DNA of 64,000 bases, taken from the NCBI GenBank assembly GCA_009841265.1, contig VXMB01000009.1, forward strand, positions 727,911 through 791,910, written 5' to 3'. A program made the translations under genes and the position numbers. The stretch's first letter is position 1; each line of letters opens with the position of its first letter. The notes beneath the pieces were generated by a model. That model had not been told where the DNA came from. It did no database searches and was given only the letters and a program-made list of their open reading frames with translations. The DNA is from Gemmatimonadota bacterium. GTDB taxonomy: Bacteria; JAAXHH01. Below are positions 34,801 to 43,188 of the stretch, one piece after another.

Positions 34801-35991
34801 ATGCGAATCACCCATTTTGAAATTCTGCGCGTTCCACCAAGCTGGGTATGGCTGAAGATCCACACGGACACCGAGTTGTTCGGGTGGGGCGAACCCTACC
34901 TGGAAAACCACCCTGAAAGCGTCATTGCCGAGGTGCGGCGCCTGGAGCCGCTACTTGTCGGGAAAGACCCCTGCCGCGTCGAATCGCTCTGGCATACCAT
35001 GTACGAGGGCGGTTCCGGCTACGTGGGCGGTCCGGTGAAGATGAGCGCAATCAGCGGGATCGACATGGCGCTATGGGATCTCGCGGGCAAGGCCGCGGGA
35101 CTGCCGGTCCACGGCATGCTTGGCGGGGCTTGCCAGGACCGGATTCGAATGTACCGCGCCGTGGGAGGGCAACTGCCCTGGTGCGTCGAGCCCGGTCAGC
35201 CCTACGACGCGGGTTGGGATCCTTCCCGGGAACCGGACTGGAATTTCCCGGAGGGCCACGAGGAAGCGGCCCGGGTAATTATAGAAGAATGGGGATTCCG
35301 ATGTATGAAACTGCACGTGGGCATGGGCACCGGGCTGGAGCCTACCGCCGAAGTCGACCGGATCGCCGAAGCCTACGCCGCCGTGCGGAAGGGCGCCGGT
35401 CCCGACGTGGAGGTGGCCGTGGACATCCACAATCCCCACCCCGTGATGGCGAAACAGATGATTTCCGCGCTCACGCCCCATCGTCCGCTGTTCATCGAGG
35501 AACCCATGCCCGTGGAACGGGTCGACGTGCTCGCGGACATCGCGCGCAACAGCGAAATCCCCATCGCCGCAGGGGAAAGGTGGATGGGCAAGTGGATTTT
35601 TTACGATGCCCTGCGCAAGAACGCCCTTTCCGTGATGCAGCCGGACCTGTGCCACGCCGGCGGCATCACCGAGTGTCACAAGATCGCGGTGATGGGTGAA
35701 AGCGCCTACGCGAAACTCGCCCTGCACTGCCCGTTGAGCCCCCTGGCCCTGGCCGCGTCCATCCAGGTCGACGCCTGCGCGTCGAATTTCCTCGTCCAGG
35801 AACACAACGAAGTGAACTGCTGGCGCGAGGGGGGAAGGACGTTCATCGGCAAGGGCTACTTCGCCGAGCCTTTCGTGCTGGACGAGGACGGTTGCGTGGC
35901 GGTGCCCCAGGGACCGGGACTCGGTGTGGACATCGATCCGGTGGGTTTCGAACAGATCATGGCCCGGCCGTGGCGGGATGTGCGGGGCTAA
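34801..35991 (+). CDS. Enolase-superfamily dehydratase (mandelate racemase/galactonate dehydratase subgroup)
   Basis: 396-aa Mg2+-dependent sugar-acid dehydratase or racemase. Metal ligands are Asp in VAVDIHNPH, Glu in FIEEPMPVERVD and Glu in IAAGERWMG; the catalytic His pair is in DIHNPH and ALHCPLSPLALA, with PDLCHAGGITECHK between them. The pattern D-x-H, IEEP, GER, PDLxHAGGI is that of the galactonate dehydratase group. GGAG precedes the ATG. It ends 6 bp before a convergent sialidase-like gene. The tight pairing with the UxuA-like gene suggests two entry points into 2-keto-3-deoxy sugar acids. Confidence 0.9.
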   Translation: MRITHFEILRVPPSWVWLKIHTDTELFGWGEPYLENHPESVIAEVRRLEPLLVGKDPCRVESLWHTMYEGGSGYVGGPVKMSAISGIDMALWDLAGKAAGLPVHGMLGGACQDRIRMYRAVGGQLPWCVEPGQPYDAGWDPSREPDWNFPEGHEEAARVIIEEWGFRCMKLHVGMGTGLEPTAEVDRIAEAYAAVRKGAGPDVEVAVDIHNPHPVMAKQMISALTPHRPLFIEEPMPVERVDVLADIARNSEIPIAAGERWMGKWIFYDALRKNALSVMQPDLCHAGGITECHKIAVMGESAYAKLALHCPLSPLALAASIQVDACASNFLVQEHNEVNCWREGGRTFIGKGYFAEPFVLDEDGCVAVPQGPGLGVDIDPVGFEQIMARPWRDVRG

Positions 35992-35997
35992 ACCCGT

Positions 35998-37128
35998 CTA
36001 AACAACCACCCGTGCCCACCGAGCGGTCTTGAGGGCATCATCGCCGGCGTAGTAGACGACGAATACCTCGTTGCCCGGCAACCGAACCATCCGGGGATGC
36101 CCGAAACGCCAGCGTTCCATGTCGCCCCACAGTTCCGACTGGGATCGCCCGCCGCCGGCGCCGGATTCTGTGCCGACGGTGCTGTCGTAGACCAGGAGAT
36201 CCCGATCGCGGTCCCAGTGCTCCCCGAAATTCTCGCTGATGGAAAATACAATGCCGGGGAAATCCCGGCGCCGCGGATAGGCGGCCAGCAGCCGGTCCCC
36301 GCCCAGGGACAGGGGCTGGCAGTGCTGGCCGGGCAGGCCGGTACCCCGAGGAATGGTCCATGACCGTCCATCCGGGGTTCCGTAAGCGATATGGATGTCG
36401 ATGTCCGACCCCATCCTGAAATCATGGGTCCAGAACGTGGCGGCGAGGCGCCCGTCAACGGGGTGAATGGCCAGCCGCTGGTCCCAGTAGGCCAGCGCGT
36501 TGTCCGTATGGCGGGCTACGGTGACGAACTCCGGCCAGGTCCGGCCGCCGTCCCGGGAGAAGCGCAGCCGCGCCGCGGGCCGGCCGGGTGTCGGATCCTC
36601 GTATTCCTTCCACTGTTCGTAAGGCTGGGCAAGGACGCCGCCGGGCAATTGGATAACGGCATGCGAACAGGGTGACGCGGCGAGGTGGGGCGACGTATCC
36701 ATGGGCCGTGGCGGGCCCCAGGTGCAGCCTCCGTCCGCCGACTCGACGTGCATGATGCGCATGGGCAGCAGGCCCTGCGTTACCGGGTGGATGAAGGGTA
36801 GATCCGGGTCGGAACGGTCGACCCACAGGGCCGTGGCCGTGAGCCTGCCCGGTACAAGCTCCGTACTGGTCAGCCCCTTCAGTTCGCCCGGTGTGCCGTC
36901 CCAGGATCCCTTCCCGTATCCGTCATAACGAAGATCCCAAGTCCGGCCGTTATCCGGCGATGCCCATATACAGGCGTGCCCGTCCACCGAGTCGCGTGCC
37001 GACCCCCACCGTCCCGACACGAGCAACGTGCCTTCTTGCAGCCGGTTGAGGGTGGTGAAGGCGCAGTTCCTACGGTGATCGGGGATCGCCTGGCCGTCGC
37101 CGATCACGCCGGAATCGAGGACTTCCAC
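35998..37128 (-). CDS. Sialidase-fold (BNR/Asp-box) protein, cytoplasmic
   Basis: 376-aa six-bladed propeller protein with Asp boxes SPDNGRTW, SADGGCTW, SRDGGRTW and a degenerate TPDGRSW. No signal peptide is present, which is unusual for a secreted sialidase. An N-terminal RRNCAFTTL segment may replace the FRIP motif of true sialidases. The start is GTG at 37128, with AGGAGC 6 nt upstream. A second Asp-box gene follows the same direction 39 bp upstream. It may act on sugars released inside the cell, but no catalytic assignment can be made. Confidence 0.82.
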   Translation of the reverse strand: MEVLDSGVIGDGQAIPDHRRNCAFTTLNRLQEGTLLVSGRWGSARDSVDGHACIWASPDNGRTWDLRYDGYGKGSWDGTPGELKGLTSTELVPGRLTATALWVDRSDPDLPFIHPVTQGLLPMRIMHVESADGGCTWGPPRPMDTSPHLAASPCSHAVIQLPGGVLAQPYEQWKEYEDPTPGRPAARLRFSRDGGRTWPEFVTVARHTDNALAYWDQRLAIHPVDGRLAATFWTHDFRMGSDIDIHIAYGTPDGRSWTIPRGTGLPGQHCQPLSLGGDRLLAAYPRRRDFPGIVFSISENFGEHWDRDRDLLVYDSTVGTESGAGGGRSQSELWGDMERWRFGHPRMVRLPGNEVFVVYYAGDDALKTARWARVVV

Positions 37129-37167
37129 ACGAAGCTCCTGAGCTATAACCCATTACAGGACAGGTTG

Positions 37168-38259
37168 TTAGGCGTCTTTGTTCCAGTGGTGAATCAGGCT
37201 GGATTCATCATAAGATACGACCTTGCATGCGACTTCCGATGCACGGAACATCTCCCACTGCCGGTCCGGCGTCCCCGCCGTATAGTAGGCCGTGACCAGC
37301 CGGCCGTCTTCGAGGCGGGCCGTGGAGGGATAGCCGATGTCGCCGCCGGGCAGGGTATCGTCGAGCACCAGTCTTTGGCCATCCCAGGTCGTCCCGCCGT
37401 CCCGGCTGATCAGGCCCTCCACGCCGTAGGGCGGATGCCGGCGCCCGAAGACGAGCAGCAGCCAGCCGTTGGACAACAGGGTGAGGTCCGGCGGGTGTTC
37501 CTTTGCGTCCGTGACCCGGCCGATCCCGCGCCAGGTGTACCCGCCGTCCTCCGACACACAGGAATACAGCGCCTGCTCCGCGCGTTCCTCGGATCGGGCG
37601 ACGAACAGCCAGCGGCCGTCGGGCAGGATGGCTGCGTCCGATTCGTTCAGTCCCAGCGCCACCAGGGTCGGTTCCCCCCATGAACGGCCGTTGTCCGTCG
37701 ACCGGAGTATGTACGTCGGCGTCGTCGCGGGGCCGACCCGGACCGTGCCCTCCCCGGGCTCGCAACACGGCGAACCGCCGTAGATCAGCATGTGCATGAC
37801 ACCGCCGCCGGTGAAGATCTTGCCGAAGGGCGAGGCCCCGTTGATCGGAGTGTAATCGATGAGCTCGTCGCCGGTCCAGGTCCGGCCGCCGTCCGTAGAG
37901 AAAACGACCCGGGTATCGGCCCGGCCCATTTCCGGTTTCCAGGCGCCCTCTTCGTCATAGGAGCCCTGCCAGTGGTAGGCAAGCACGAGCGTGCCGTCCG
38001 GCGCCATGCCGAGTGCGGGGTTGCGGTCGTCTCGTTCGCTGTCGGCTACCGTCACAGGCGCGGACCAGGTCAGCCCTCCGTCTGTGGAGCGTCCCACGTC
38101 CAGCCGTCCGCCCAGGCCCATGTGCGCGGCGCCGCCGCGGTAGGCCATGAGCAGTTCATCGCCGCCCAGGCGGGCAATGACCGGAAAATAACCTTGTCCC
38201 GCCACCGCGTCGACGGTCCGAGTGCCGGGGAGCAGGCGCACATCGAGTTTATCGGGCAT
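37168..38259 (-). CDS. Sialidase-fold (BNR/Asp-box) protein, cytoplasmic
   Basis: 363 aa with five Asp boxes: STDGGLTW, STDGGRTW, STDNGRSW, SEDGGYTW and SRDGGTTW, so the propeller is well defined. Like its neighbour it has no signal peptide. A PVIARLGGDELLMAYR segment near residue 30 occupies the FRIP position. The pair probably arose by duplication. It is upstream of the first sialidase gene in one transcription unit and divergent from the SUF operon. The function is not known; exo-glycosidase or glycan-binding activity is possible. Confidence 0.82.
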   Translation of the reverse strand: MPDKLDVRLLPGTRTVDAVAGQGYFPVIARLGGDELLMAYRGGAAHMGLGGRLDVGRSTDGGLTWSAPVTVADSERDDRNPALGMAPDGTLVLAYHWQGSYDEEGAWKPEMGRADTRVVFSTDGGRTWTGDELIDYTPINGASPFGKIFTGGGVMHMLIYGGSPCCEPGEGTVRVGPATTPTYILRSTDNGRSWGEPTLVALGLNESDAAILPDGRWLFVARSEERAEQALYSCVSEDGGYTWRGIGRVTDAKEHPPDLTLLSNGWLLLVFGRRHPPYGVEGLISRDGGTTWDGQRLVLDDTLPGGDIGYPSTARLEDGRLVTAYYTAGTPDRQWEMFRASEVACKVVSYDESSLIHHWNKDA

Positions 38260-38462
38260 GTATGGTTTGCTTCCTTCGTTTGAGCGTTCGGTCGGTAAAG
38301 CGGATTTGGCAATGCGGATATGGGACCGACGGTAACGCCGGCTGCCATCGATGTCAAGGAGATCGAGCAGGTAAAGGCGGCTTCACTCCTTGAGCGTCCG
38401 GCACGGTTCAGCACAGCAAAATCCGCACGCGACAATCGCATCGATACGCACTGGATTAAATA

Positions 38463-38491
38463 CTTGACATAAAAGTCAGGTTTGCTATATT
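38463..38491 (+). promoter_or_regulatory. SUF operon promoter with overlapping Rrf2-type operator
   Basis: The -35 TTGACA (38464-38469, perfect) and -10 TATATT (38486-38491) are 16 bp apart. An inverted repeat CTTGAC-N6-GTCAGG (38463-38480, 5 of 6 paired) covers the -35 and most of the spacer. This matches the kind of site bound by Rrf2-family iron-sulfur regulators and implies autorepression of the operon. Confidence 0.72.
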
Positions 38492-38538
38492 CACATAGGC
38501 ATTTTGACGTCAAATCGGACCGTGAAGGAGACGTTTTC

Positions 38539-39057
38539 ATGAAAGTGACCGCCCAGGAAGAATACGGCCTCCGGTGCATTCTACAGCTGGCGCGATACCA
38601 TTCCCGCGACCCGGTTACGGGACGGCAGATTGCCGAGTCGGAAGGCATTTCCCTGGATTACGTATCCAAGCTGCTGATGATCCTCAGGCGGGCGGAACTC
38701 GTCCGAAGCGTGCGGGGGATCCGGGGAGGTTACGCACTGGCCAGGGAACCGCGAAGCATAACGCTGGGCGAGGTCATGCGCGCCTTGAGTTCGGAAGAGG
38801 GGATCGTGATTACCAGCCCGGACAGCCACATGTGCGATCATTTCTCCGGCCATCTGGAGGCGTGCGCGCACCTCAACGCCTGCGCAATCCGGCCGGTGTG
38901 GACGGTCCTGGCCCGGTACATGTCCGGTGTGCTCGATCACATTACCCTCATGGACCTGCTGCAGACTGAACACCAGGTCCTCGAGGTGGTGGAACAGGTC
39001 TCTCAGGATACCATGCGGGACCAGGCGATGGGCGATATGATCCAGATAGGCCGTTAG
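38539..39057 (+). CDS. Rrf2-family transcriptional regulator (IscR/SufR-like)
   Basis: Winged-helix regulator of iron-sulfur assembly, 172 aa. The N-terminus VTAQEEYGLRCILQLARYH and recognition segment SEGISLDYVSKLLMILRRAELVRSVRG are typical. Three cysteines near residues 97-113 (MCDHFSGHLEACAHLNACAI) fit cluster ligands, with C-x5-C as in IscR. The ATG at 38539 has AAGGAG upstream; earlier Met residues lie in the promoter. It heads the suf genes, so holo-protein probably represses the operon when clusters are abundant. Confidence 0.9.
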   Translation: MKVTAQEEYGLRCILQLARYHSRDPVTGRQIAESEGISLDYVSKLLMILRRAELVRSVRGIRGGYALAREPRSITLGEVMRALSSEEGIVITSPDSHMCDHFSGHLEACAHLNACAIRPVWTVLARYMSGVLDHITLMDLLQTEHQVLEVVEQVSQDTMRDQAMGDMIQIGR

Positions 39058-39062
39058 CACGG

Positions 39063-39104
39063 CAGGTTCAGTAAGACAGGTTCGGCACGACAGGTTCTAC
39101 AACG
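39063..39104 (+). repeat. Three 14-bp tandem repeats in the gap before sufB
   Basis: CAGGTTC begins at 39063, 39077 and 39091, each followed by 7 variable bases (AGTAAGA, GGCACGA, TACAACG). They fill nearly all of the 62-bp gap between the regulator and sufB. Confidence 0.85.
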
Positions 39105-39119
39105 TTTCAAGGAGACACA

Positions 39120-40553
39120 ATGGAAGCCATCGAAACTCTAGCCCAGCAGGAATACAAAGAAGGCTGGGTGACCGATATTGAGATGGAAACGGCGCCGCCG
39201 GGGCTCAACGAGGATATCATCCGGTTCATATCCGCCAAGAAGAAGGAGCCCGAGTTTCTGCTGGAGTGGCGCCTGAAGGCCTACCGGCACTGGCTCACGA
39301 TGAAGGAGCCCAATTGGCAGTACATGGCCTATCCGCCGGTCGACTACCAGGACATCGTCTACTATGCCGCGCCGAAGAACACGCCGCAGTACAACAGTCT
39401 CGACGAGGTGGATCCCGAACTGCTGGCGACCTACGACAAGCTCGGCATCCCGCTGGAAGAGCAGAAGGTGCTGGCGGGCGTGGCCGTGGACGCGGTCTTC
39501 GACAGCGTGTCGGTCCACACGACCTTCAAGGACAAGCTGGCCGAGCTCGGCATCATCTTCTGTTCCTTTTCCGAGGCGGCGCAGGAACACCCCGACCTGG
39601 TGGAGAAGTACCTGGGCACCGTGGTGCCGTACCGCGACAACTATTTCGCGACGATGAACTCGGCCGTCTTCAGCGACGGTTCCTTCTGCTACATCCCGCC
39701 CGGCGTCCGATGTCCCATGGAACTCTCCACCTACTTCCGCATCAACACAGCCGGAACCGGCCAGTTCGAGCGCACCCTGATCGTCGCCGACGAAGGTTCC
39801 TACGCGAGCTACCTGGAGGGCTGCACCGCGCCCATGCGGGACGAGAACCAGCTGCATGCGGCGGTCGTGGAACTGGTCGCCCTGAAAGACGCGCAGATCA
39901 AGTATTCCACGGTGCAGAACTGGTATCCGGGCGACGAACAGGGCAAGGGCGGCGTCTACAACTTCGTGACCAAGCGCGGGGCCTGCAAGGGGGATAACAG
40001 CAAGATCTCCTGGACCCAGGTGGAAACGGGATCGGCCATCACATGGAAGTATCCCAGCGTGATCCTGCAGGGCGACCATTCCATCGGAGAGTTCTATTCC
40101 GTAGCGCTGACCCGCAACAAGCAGGTGGCCGACACGGGTACCAAAATGATCCACGTGGGCAAGAACTCGCGCAGCACCGTGGTTTCCAAGGGGATATCCG
40201 CCGGCAACGGGCAGAATGTCTACCGGGGAAGGATCCAGGTCCTGAAGAAGGCGGACGGGGCGCGGAACTACACGCAGTGCGATTCGATGCTGATCGGCGA
40301 CCGCTGCGGCGCCCATACCTTTCCCTATATCGACGTGGGAAACAACTCGGCGAACGTGGAACACGAAGCGTCGACGGCCCGGATTAGCGAGGACCAGCTT
40401 TTCTATTGCAAGACCCGGGGCATATCCACCGAAGACGCCATTTCCATGATCATCAACGGGTTCTGCAAGGAAGTATTCCAGGAACTGCCGATGGAATTCG
40501 CCGTGGAGGCGAAGAAGCTGCTGGGGATCAGCCTGGAAGGCAGCGTGGGTTGA
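39120..40553 (+). CDS. sufB: Fe-S cluster scaffold protein SufB
   Basis: Part of the SufBC2D complex that assembles iron-sulfur clusters in the cytoplasm. 477 aa, typical. Conserved stretches include [55 protein letters not shown] and QNWYPGD, and C-terminal [28 protein letters not shown] precedes the ATG. It is second in the operon after the regulator, the usual Gram-positive and cyanobacterial-like order. Confidence 0.97.
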   Translation: MEAIETLAQQEYKEGWVTDIEMETAPPGLNEDIIRFISAKKKEPEFLLEWRLKAYRHWLTMKEPNWQYMAYPPVDYQDIVYYAAPKNTPQYNSLDEVDPELLATYDKLGIPLEEQKVLAGVAVDAVFDSVSVHTTFKDKLAELGIIFCSFSEAAQEHPDLVEKYLGTVVPYRDNYFATMNSAVFSDGSFCYIPPGVRCPMELSTYFRINTAGTGQFERTLIVADEGSYASYLEGCTAPMRDENQLHAAVVELVALKDAQIKYSTVQNWYPGDEQGKGGVYNFVTKRGACKGDNSKISWTQVETGSAITWKYPSVILQGDHSIGEFYSVALTRNKQVADTGTKMIHVGKNSRSTVVSKGISAGNGQNVYRGRIQVLKKADGARNYTQCDSMLIGDRCGAHTFPYIDVGNNSANVEHEASTARISEDQLFYCKTRGISTEDAISMIINGFCKEVFQELPMEFAVEAKKLLGISLEGSVG

Positions 40554-40568
40554 CGAGGACGGGCGGCG

Positions 40569-40598
40569 AGGTCCAGGACGGCCAGGTCCAGGACGGCC
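40569..40598 (+). repeat. Perfect 15-bp tandem repeat between sufB and sufC
   Basis: AGGTCCAGGACGGCC is present twice in tandem in the 86-bp gap. The rest of the gap holds AGGAG (40623-40627), the sufC ribosome site. Confidence 0.88.
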
Positions 40599-40639
40599 AA
40601 GCCCAAAACCGCGGATCACAAGAGGAGAAAGCAAGCGAG

Positions 40640-41404
40640 ATGGCATTACTCGAAATCAGGAATCTACGTGGCGGGATCAAGGACCAGGACATCATCAACG
40701 GGATCGACCTGACCGTAGACCGGGGCGAGGTCCATGCGATCATGGGACCCAACGGCTCCGGGAAGAGCACGCTGGGCAAGATCCTTGCCGGCCACGAGGA
40801 ATACGAAGAAACCGGAGGCACGGTGCGGTTCCAGGACAAGGATCTCTTCGAGCTCACCCCCGAGGAGCGGGCCAACGAGGGCATGTTCCTGGCCTTTCAG
40901 TACCCGGTGGAGATCCCCGGCGTAAGCAACGCCTACTTCCTCCGGGCGGCGATGAACGAACGCCTGAAGTACCGAGGCGAGCCGGAGATTAGCGCCGGCG
41001 CGTTCCGGCGGCTGCTGGACGAGAAGATGAAGCAGGTCGACATGGACCCCGAATTGGCCCGGCGGCCGGTGAACGAGGACTTCTCCGGCGGCGAGAAGAA
41101 ACGCAACGAGATCTTCCACATGGCCGTGCTCGAACCGACTCTCTCCATCCTGGACGAGACGGATTCCGGGCTGGACATCGATGCCATGCGCATCGTAGCC
41201 CACGGGATCAACCAGCAGCGCACCGCGGACAACGCGATGATCGTCATCACCCACTACCAGCGGCTGCTGGACTACGTCGTGCCGGACTACGTCCATGTCA
41301 TGTACCAGGGCCGTATTGTGAAATCGGGCAGGAAAGAACTGGCCTTTGAGCTGGAAGAAAAGGGCTACGAGTGGATACGGGAAGAAGTGGAAGCCGCGGG
41401 TTGA
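40640..41404 (+). CDS. sufC: Fe-S assembly ATPase SufC
   Basis: ABC-type ATPase of SufBC2D, not a transporter. 254 aa from the ATG at 40640. Walker A GPNGSGKSTLGKIL, signature FSGGEKKRNEI and Walker B LSILDETDSGLDIDAM are SufC-specific in the KKRNE and ETDSGLDID parts. Its C-terminus overlaps slightly with shadow frames but ends cleanly 28 bp before sufD. Interaction with SufB and SufD is established for the family. Confidence 0.97.
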   Translation: MALLEIRNLRGGIKDQDIINGIDLTVDRGEVHAIMGPNGSGKSTLGKILAGHEEYEETGGTVRFQDKDLFELTPEERANEGMFLAFQYPVEIPGVSNAYFLRAAMNERLKYRGEPEISAGAFRRLLDEKMKQVDMDPELARRPVNEDFSGGEKKRNEIFHMAVLEPTLSILDETDSGLDIDAMRIVAHGINQQRTADNAMIVITHYQRLLDYVVPDYVHVMYQGRIVKSGRKELAFELEEKGYEWIREEVEAAG

Positions 41405-41432
41405 ATTTATCCAGGGAGCATGGAACCACGAA

Positions 41433-42821
41433 ATGACGGAATCACTGAAGCAGGCGACGACCAGTAGATACACCACGTTTTACGACGCTTACGACCGCAT
41501 CCGGTCCCTGGATGCACCGCTCTGGCTGCACAGGATCCGTTCGGACGCCATGAAGCGCTTCCGGGAACTCGGCATGCCGGTCGCCCGCGAGCTTTCCTTT
41601 CCGCTCAAGGAAGACTGGATATACACCGATCTCCGGCAGATCGCGGATACCTCCTACCAGGACGGACCAGGCGGTCCAGGCGGTCCAGCGGAAACGAAGC
41701 TGGACGAGGAAGCACTCGCGCCTTACGAGTTCGGCCAGGACGGCTGGCACCGGCTCGTTTTCGTAAACGGCGTGCACGCACCCGCGTTGTCGCACGGGCC
41801 GGACTTGCCACGGGGTGTCGTGGTAAGCAGCCTTGCCGATGCGCTCGTGGAGCATCCGGAGCTCGTCCATCCGCACCTCGCGCGCTATGCCGATTACGAA
41901 GGCACCGGGCTGACGGCGCTGAACACGGCCCTGATCGAAAACGGCCTGTTCGTCCACGTACCGCGCGGAGGAGCGCTGGAAATCCCGGTGCACGTGCACT
42001 ACGTAACGACGGGGCACGACGCGCCCCTGGCCACGCAGCCGCGAACGCTCATTGCGGCGGGCGACGGGGCAAGCCTCAAGGTGGTCGAGAGTTATTCCGG
42101 CATGACGGATCAAGCCTACCTCACCAACGCCGTAACGGAGATCTCCGTGGGGCGGGACGGCAACGTGGACCATTACCGGATCAACCGGGAAGGCGAAGGA
42201 GCCGCCCATCTGTCCACCACCCAGCTCCACCTGGAGGGGAACGGCCGGATCTCCACCTTCAACATGAGCATGGGCGGCGCGTTGACCCGGAACGACACGA
42301 ACGCCCGGCTCGCGGGCGAGCACGCGGTGGTGCGCATGAACGGGCTGTTCCTGGTCGCGGGCGGCCAGCATGTGGACAACCACACCGCCATCGATCACGC
42401 CGTGCCGAACTGCGACAGCTACGAAGTGTACAAGGGCATCCTCGCGGGCCGGTCCCGCGGCGTGTTCAACGGCAAGGTGTTCGTGCACCAGGACGCCCAG
42501 GAAACGGACGCCAAGCAGCTGAACAAGAACCTGATGCTCTCGTCAGACGCGATGATACACACCAAGCCGCAACTCGAGATCTACGCGGACCAGGTGAAAT
42601 GCACCCACGGCGCCACCGTGGGCCAGCTCGACGAAGACCAGATCTTCTACTTGCGTACCCGCGGCCTGTCCCATGACAGCGCTTGCCACCTCCTTACCTA
42701 CGGGTTCGCGGCCGACCTGATCCGGCGTCTCGGGATCGACGCCGTACGTACCTCGCTGGATACGCTTTTCGAAACCACTATCCGGGATCTTTCGGCGGCT
42801 CGGGGCCGGACGGAAAGATAG
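41433..42821 (+). CDS. sufD: Fe-S assembly protein SufD
   Basis: Partner of SufB in the scaffold complex. 462 aa with the SufD beta-helix core; characteristic pieces are FPLKEDWIYTDLRQI near 55, FVNGVHAPALS, LFVHVPRGGALEIPVHVHYV and the conserved C-terminal HGATVGQLDEDQIFYLRTRG. A Gly/Pro-rich insertion at about residues 78-87 is encoded by three 9-bp repeats (41664-41690). The ATG at 41433 has a purine-rich site well upstream. Confidence 0.95.
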   Translation: MTESLKQATTSRYTTFYDAYDRIRSLDAPLWLHRIRSDAMKRFRELGMPVARELSFPLKEDWIYTDLRQIADTSYQDGPGGPGGPAETKLDEEALAPYEFGQDGWHRLVFVNGVHAPALSHGPDLPRGVVVSSLADALVEHPELVHPHLARYADYEGTGLTALNTALIENGLFVHVPRGGALEIPVHVHYVTTGHDAPLATQPRTLIAAGDGASLKVVESYSGMTDQAYLTNAVTEISVGRDGNVDHYRINREGEGAAHLSTTQLHLEGNGRISTFNMSMGGALTRNDTNARLAGEHAVVRMNGLFLVAGGQHVDNHTAIDHAVPNCDSYEVYKGILAGRSRGVFNGKVFVHQDAQETDAKQLNKNLMLSSDAMIHTKPQLEIYADQVKCTHGATVGQLDEDQIFYLRTRGLSHDSACHLLTYGFAADLIRRLGIDAVRTSLDTLFETTIRDLSAARGRTER

Positions 42822-42853
42822 CGGATACATTACACGCGCACAGGGGCTGACGA

Positions 42854-43168
42854 ATGGATACGGATGCCGTTAAAGAACGGATTGTGGACGTATTGAAAAC
42901 GTGCTACGACCCCGAGATCCCGGTCAACATCTACGAAATGGGACTCATCTACGAAATCGACGTGCAGCAGGACGGTATGACCAACATCAAGATGACGCTC
43001 ACTTCGCCGAACTGCCCGGCGGCCCAGTCGCTGCCCGCCGAGGTGGAGACCAAGGTCAAGGACCTGGACGAGGTGTCGGACGCCCTGATCGAAATCGTCT
43101 GGGAGCCGCCCTGGCATATCGACATGATGACCGAAGACGCCAAGCTCGAACTCGGCATAGACTACTGA
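42854..43168 (+). CDS. sufT: SufT/MIP18-family Fe-S assembly protein (DUF59)
   Basis: 104-aa MIP18-fold protein. The DPEIPVNIYEMGLIYEI segment is diagnostic of the SufT/PaaD family, and the Cys in LTSPNCPAAQSLP is the conserved residue of the family. SufT proteins help insert clusters into target enzymes. It sits between sufD and sufS in the operon, 32 bp after sufD. No SufU or SufE sulfur acceptor is encoded here, so SufT may be the only accessory factor of this operon. Confidence 0.92.
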   Translation: MDTDAVKERIVDVLKTCYDPEIPVNIYEMGLIYEIDVQQDGMTNIKMTLTSPNCPAAQSLPAEVETKVKDLDEVSDALIEIVWEPPWHIDMMTEDAKLELGIDY

Positions 43169-43188
43169 TCGCATATGGTTAGGAGATC

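Noticed and set aside
39138..40646. A 502-codon minus-strand open frame
   Set aside because: It is the shadow of sufB, which is beyond doubt real.
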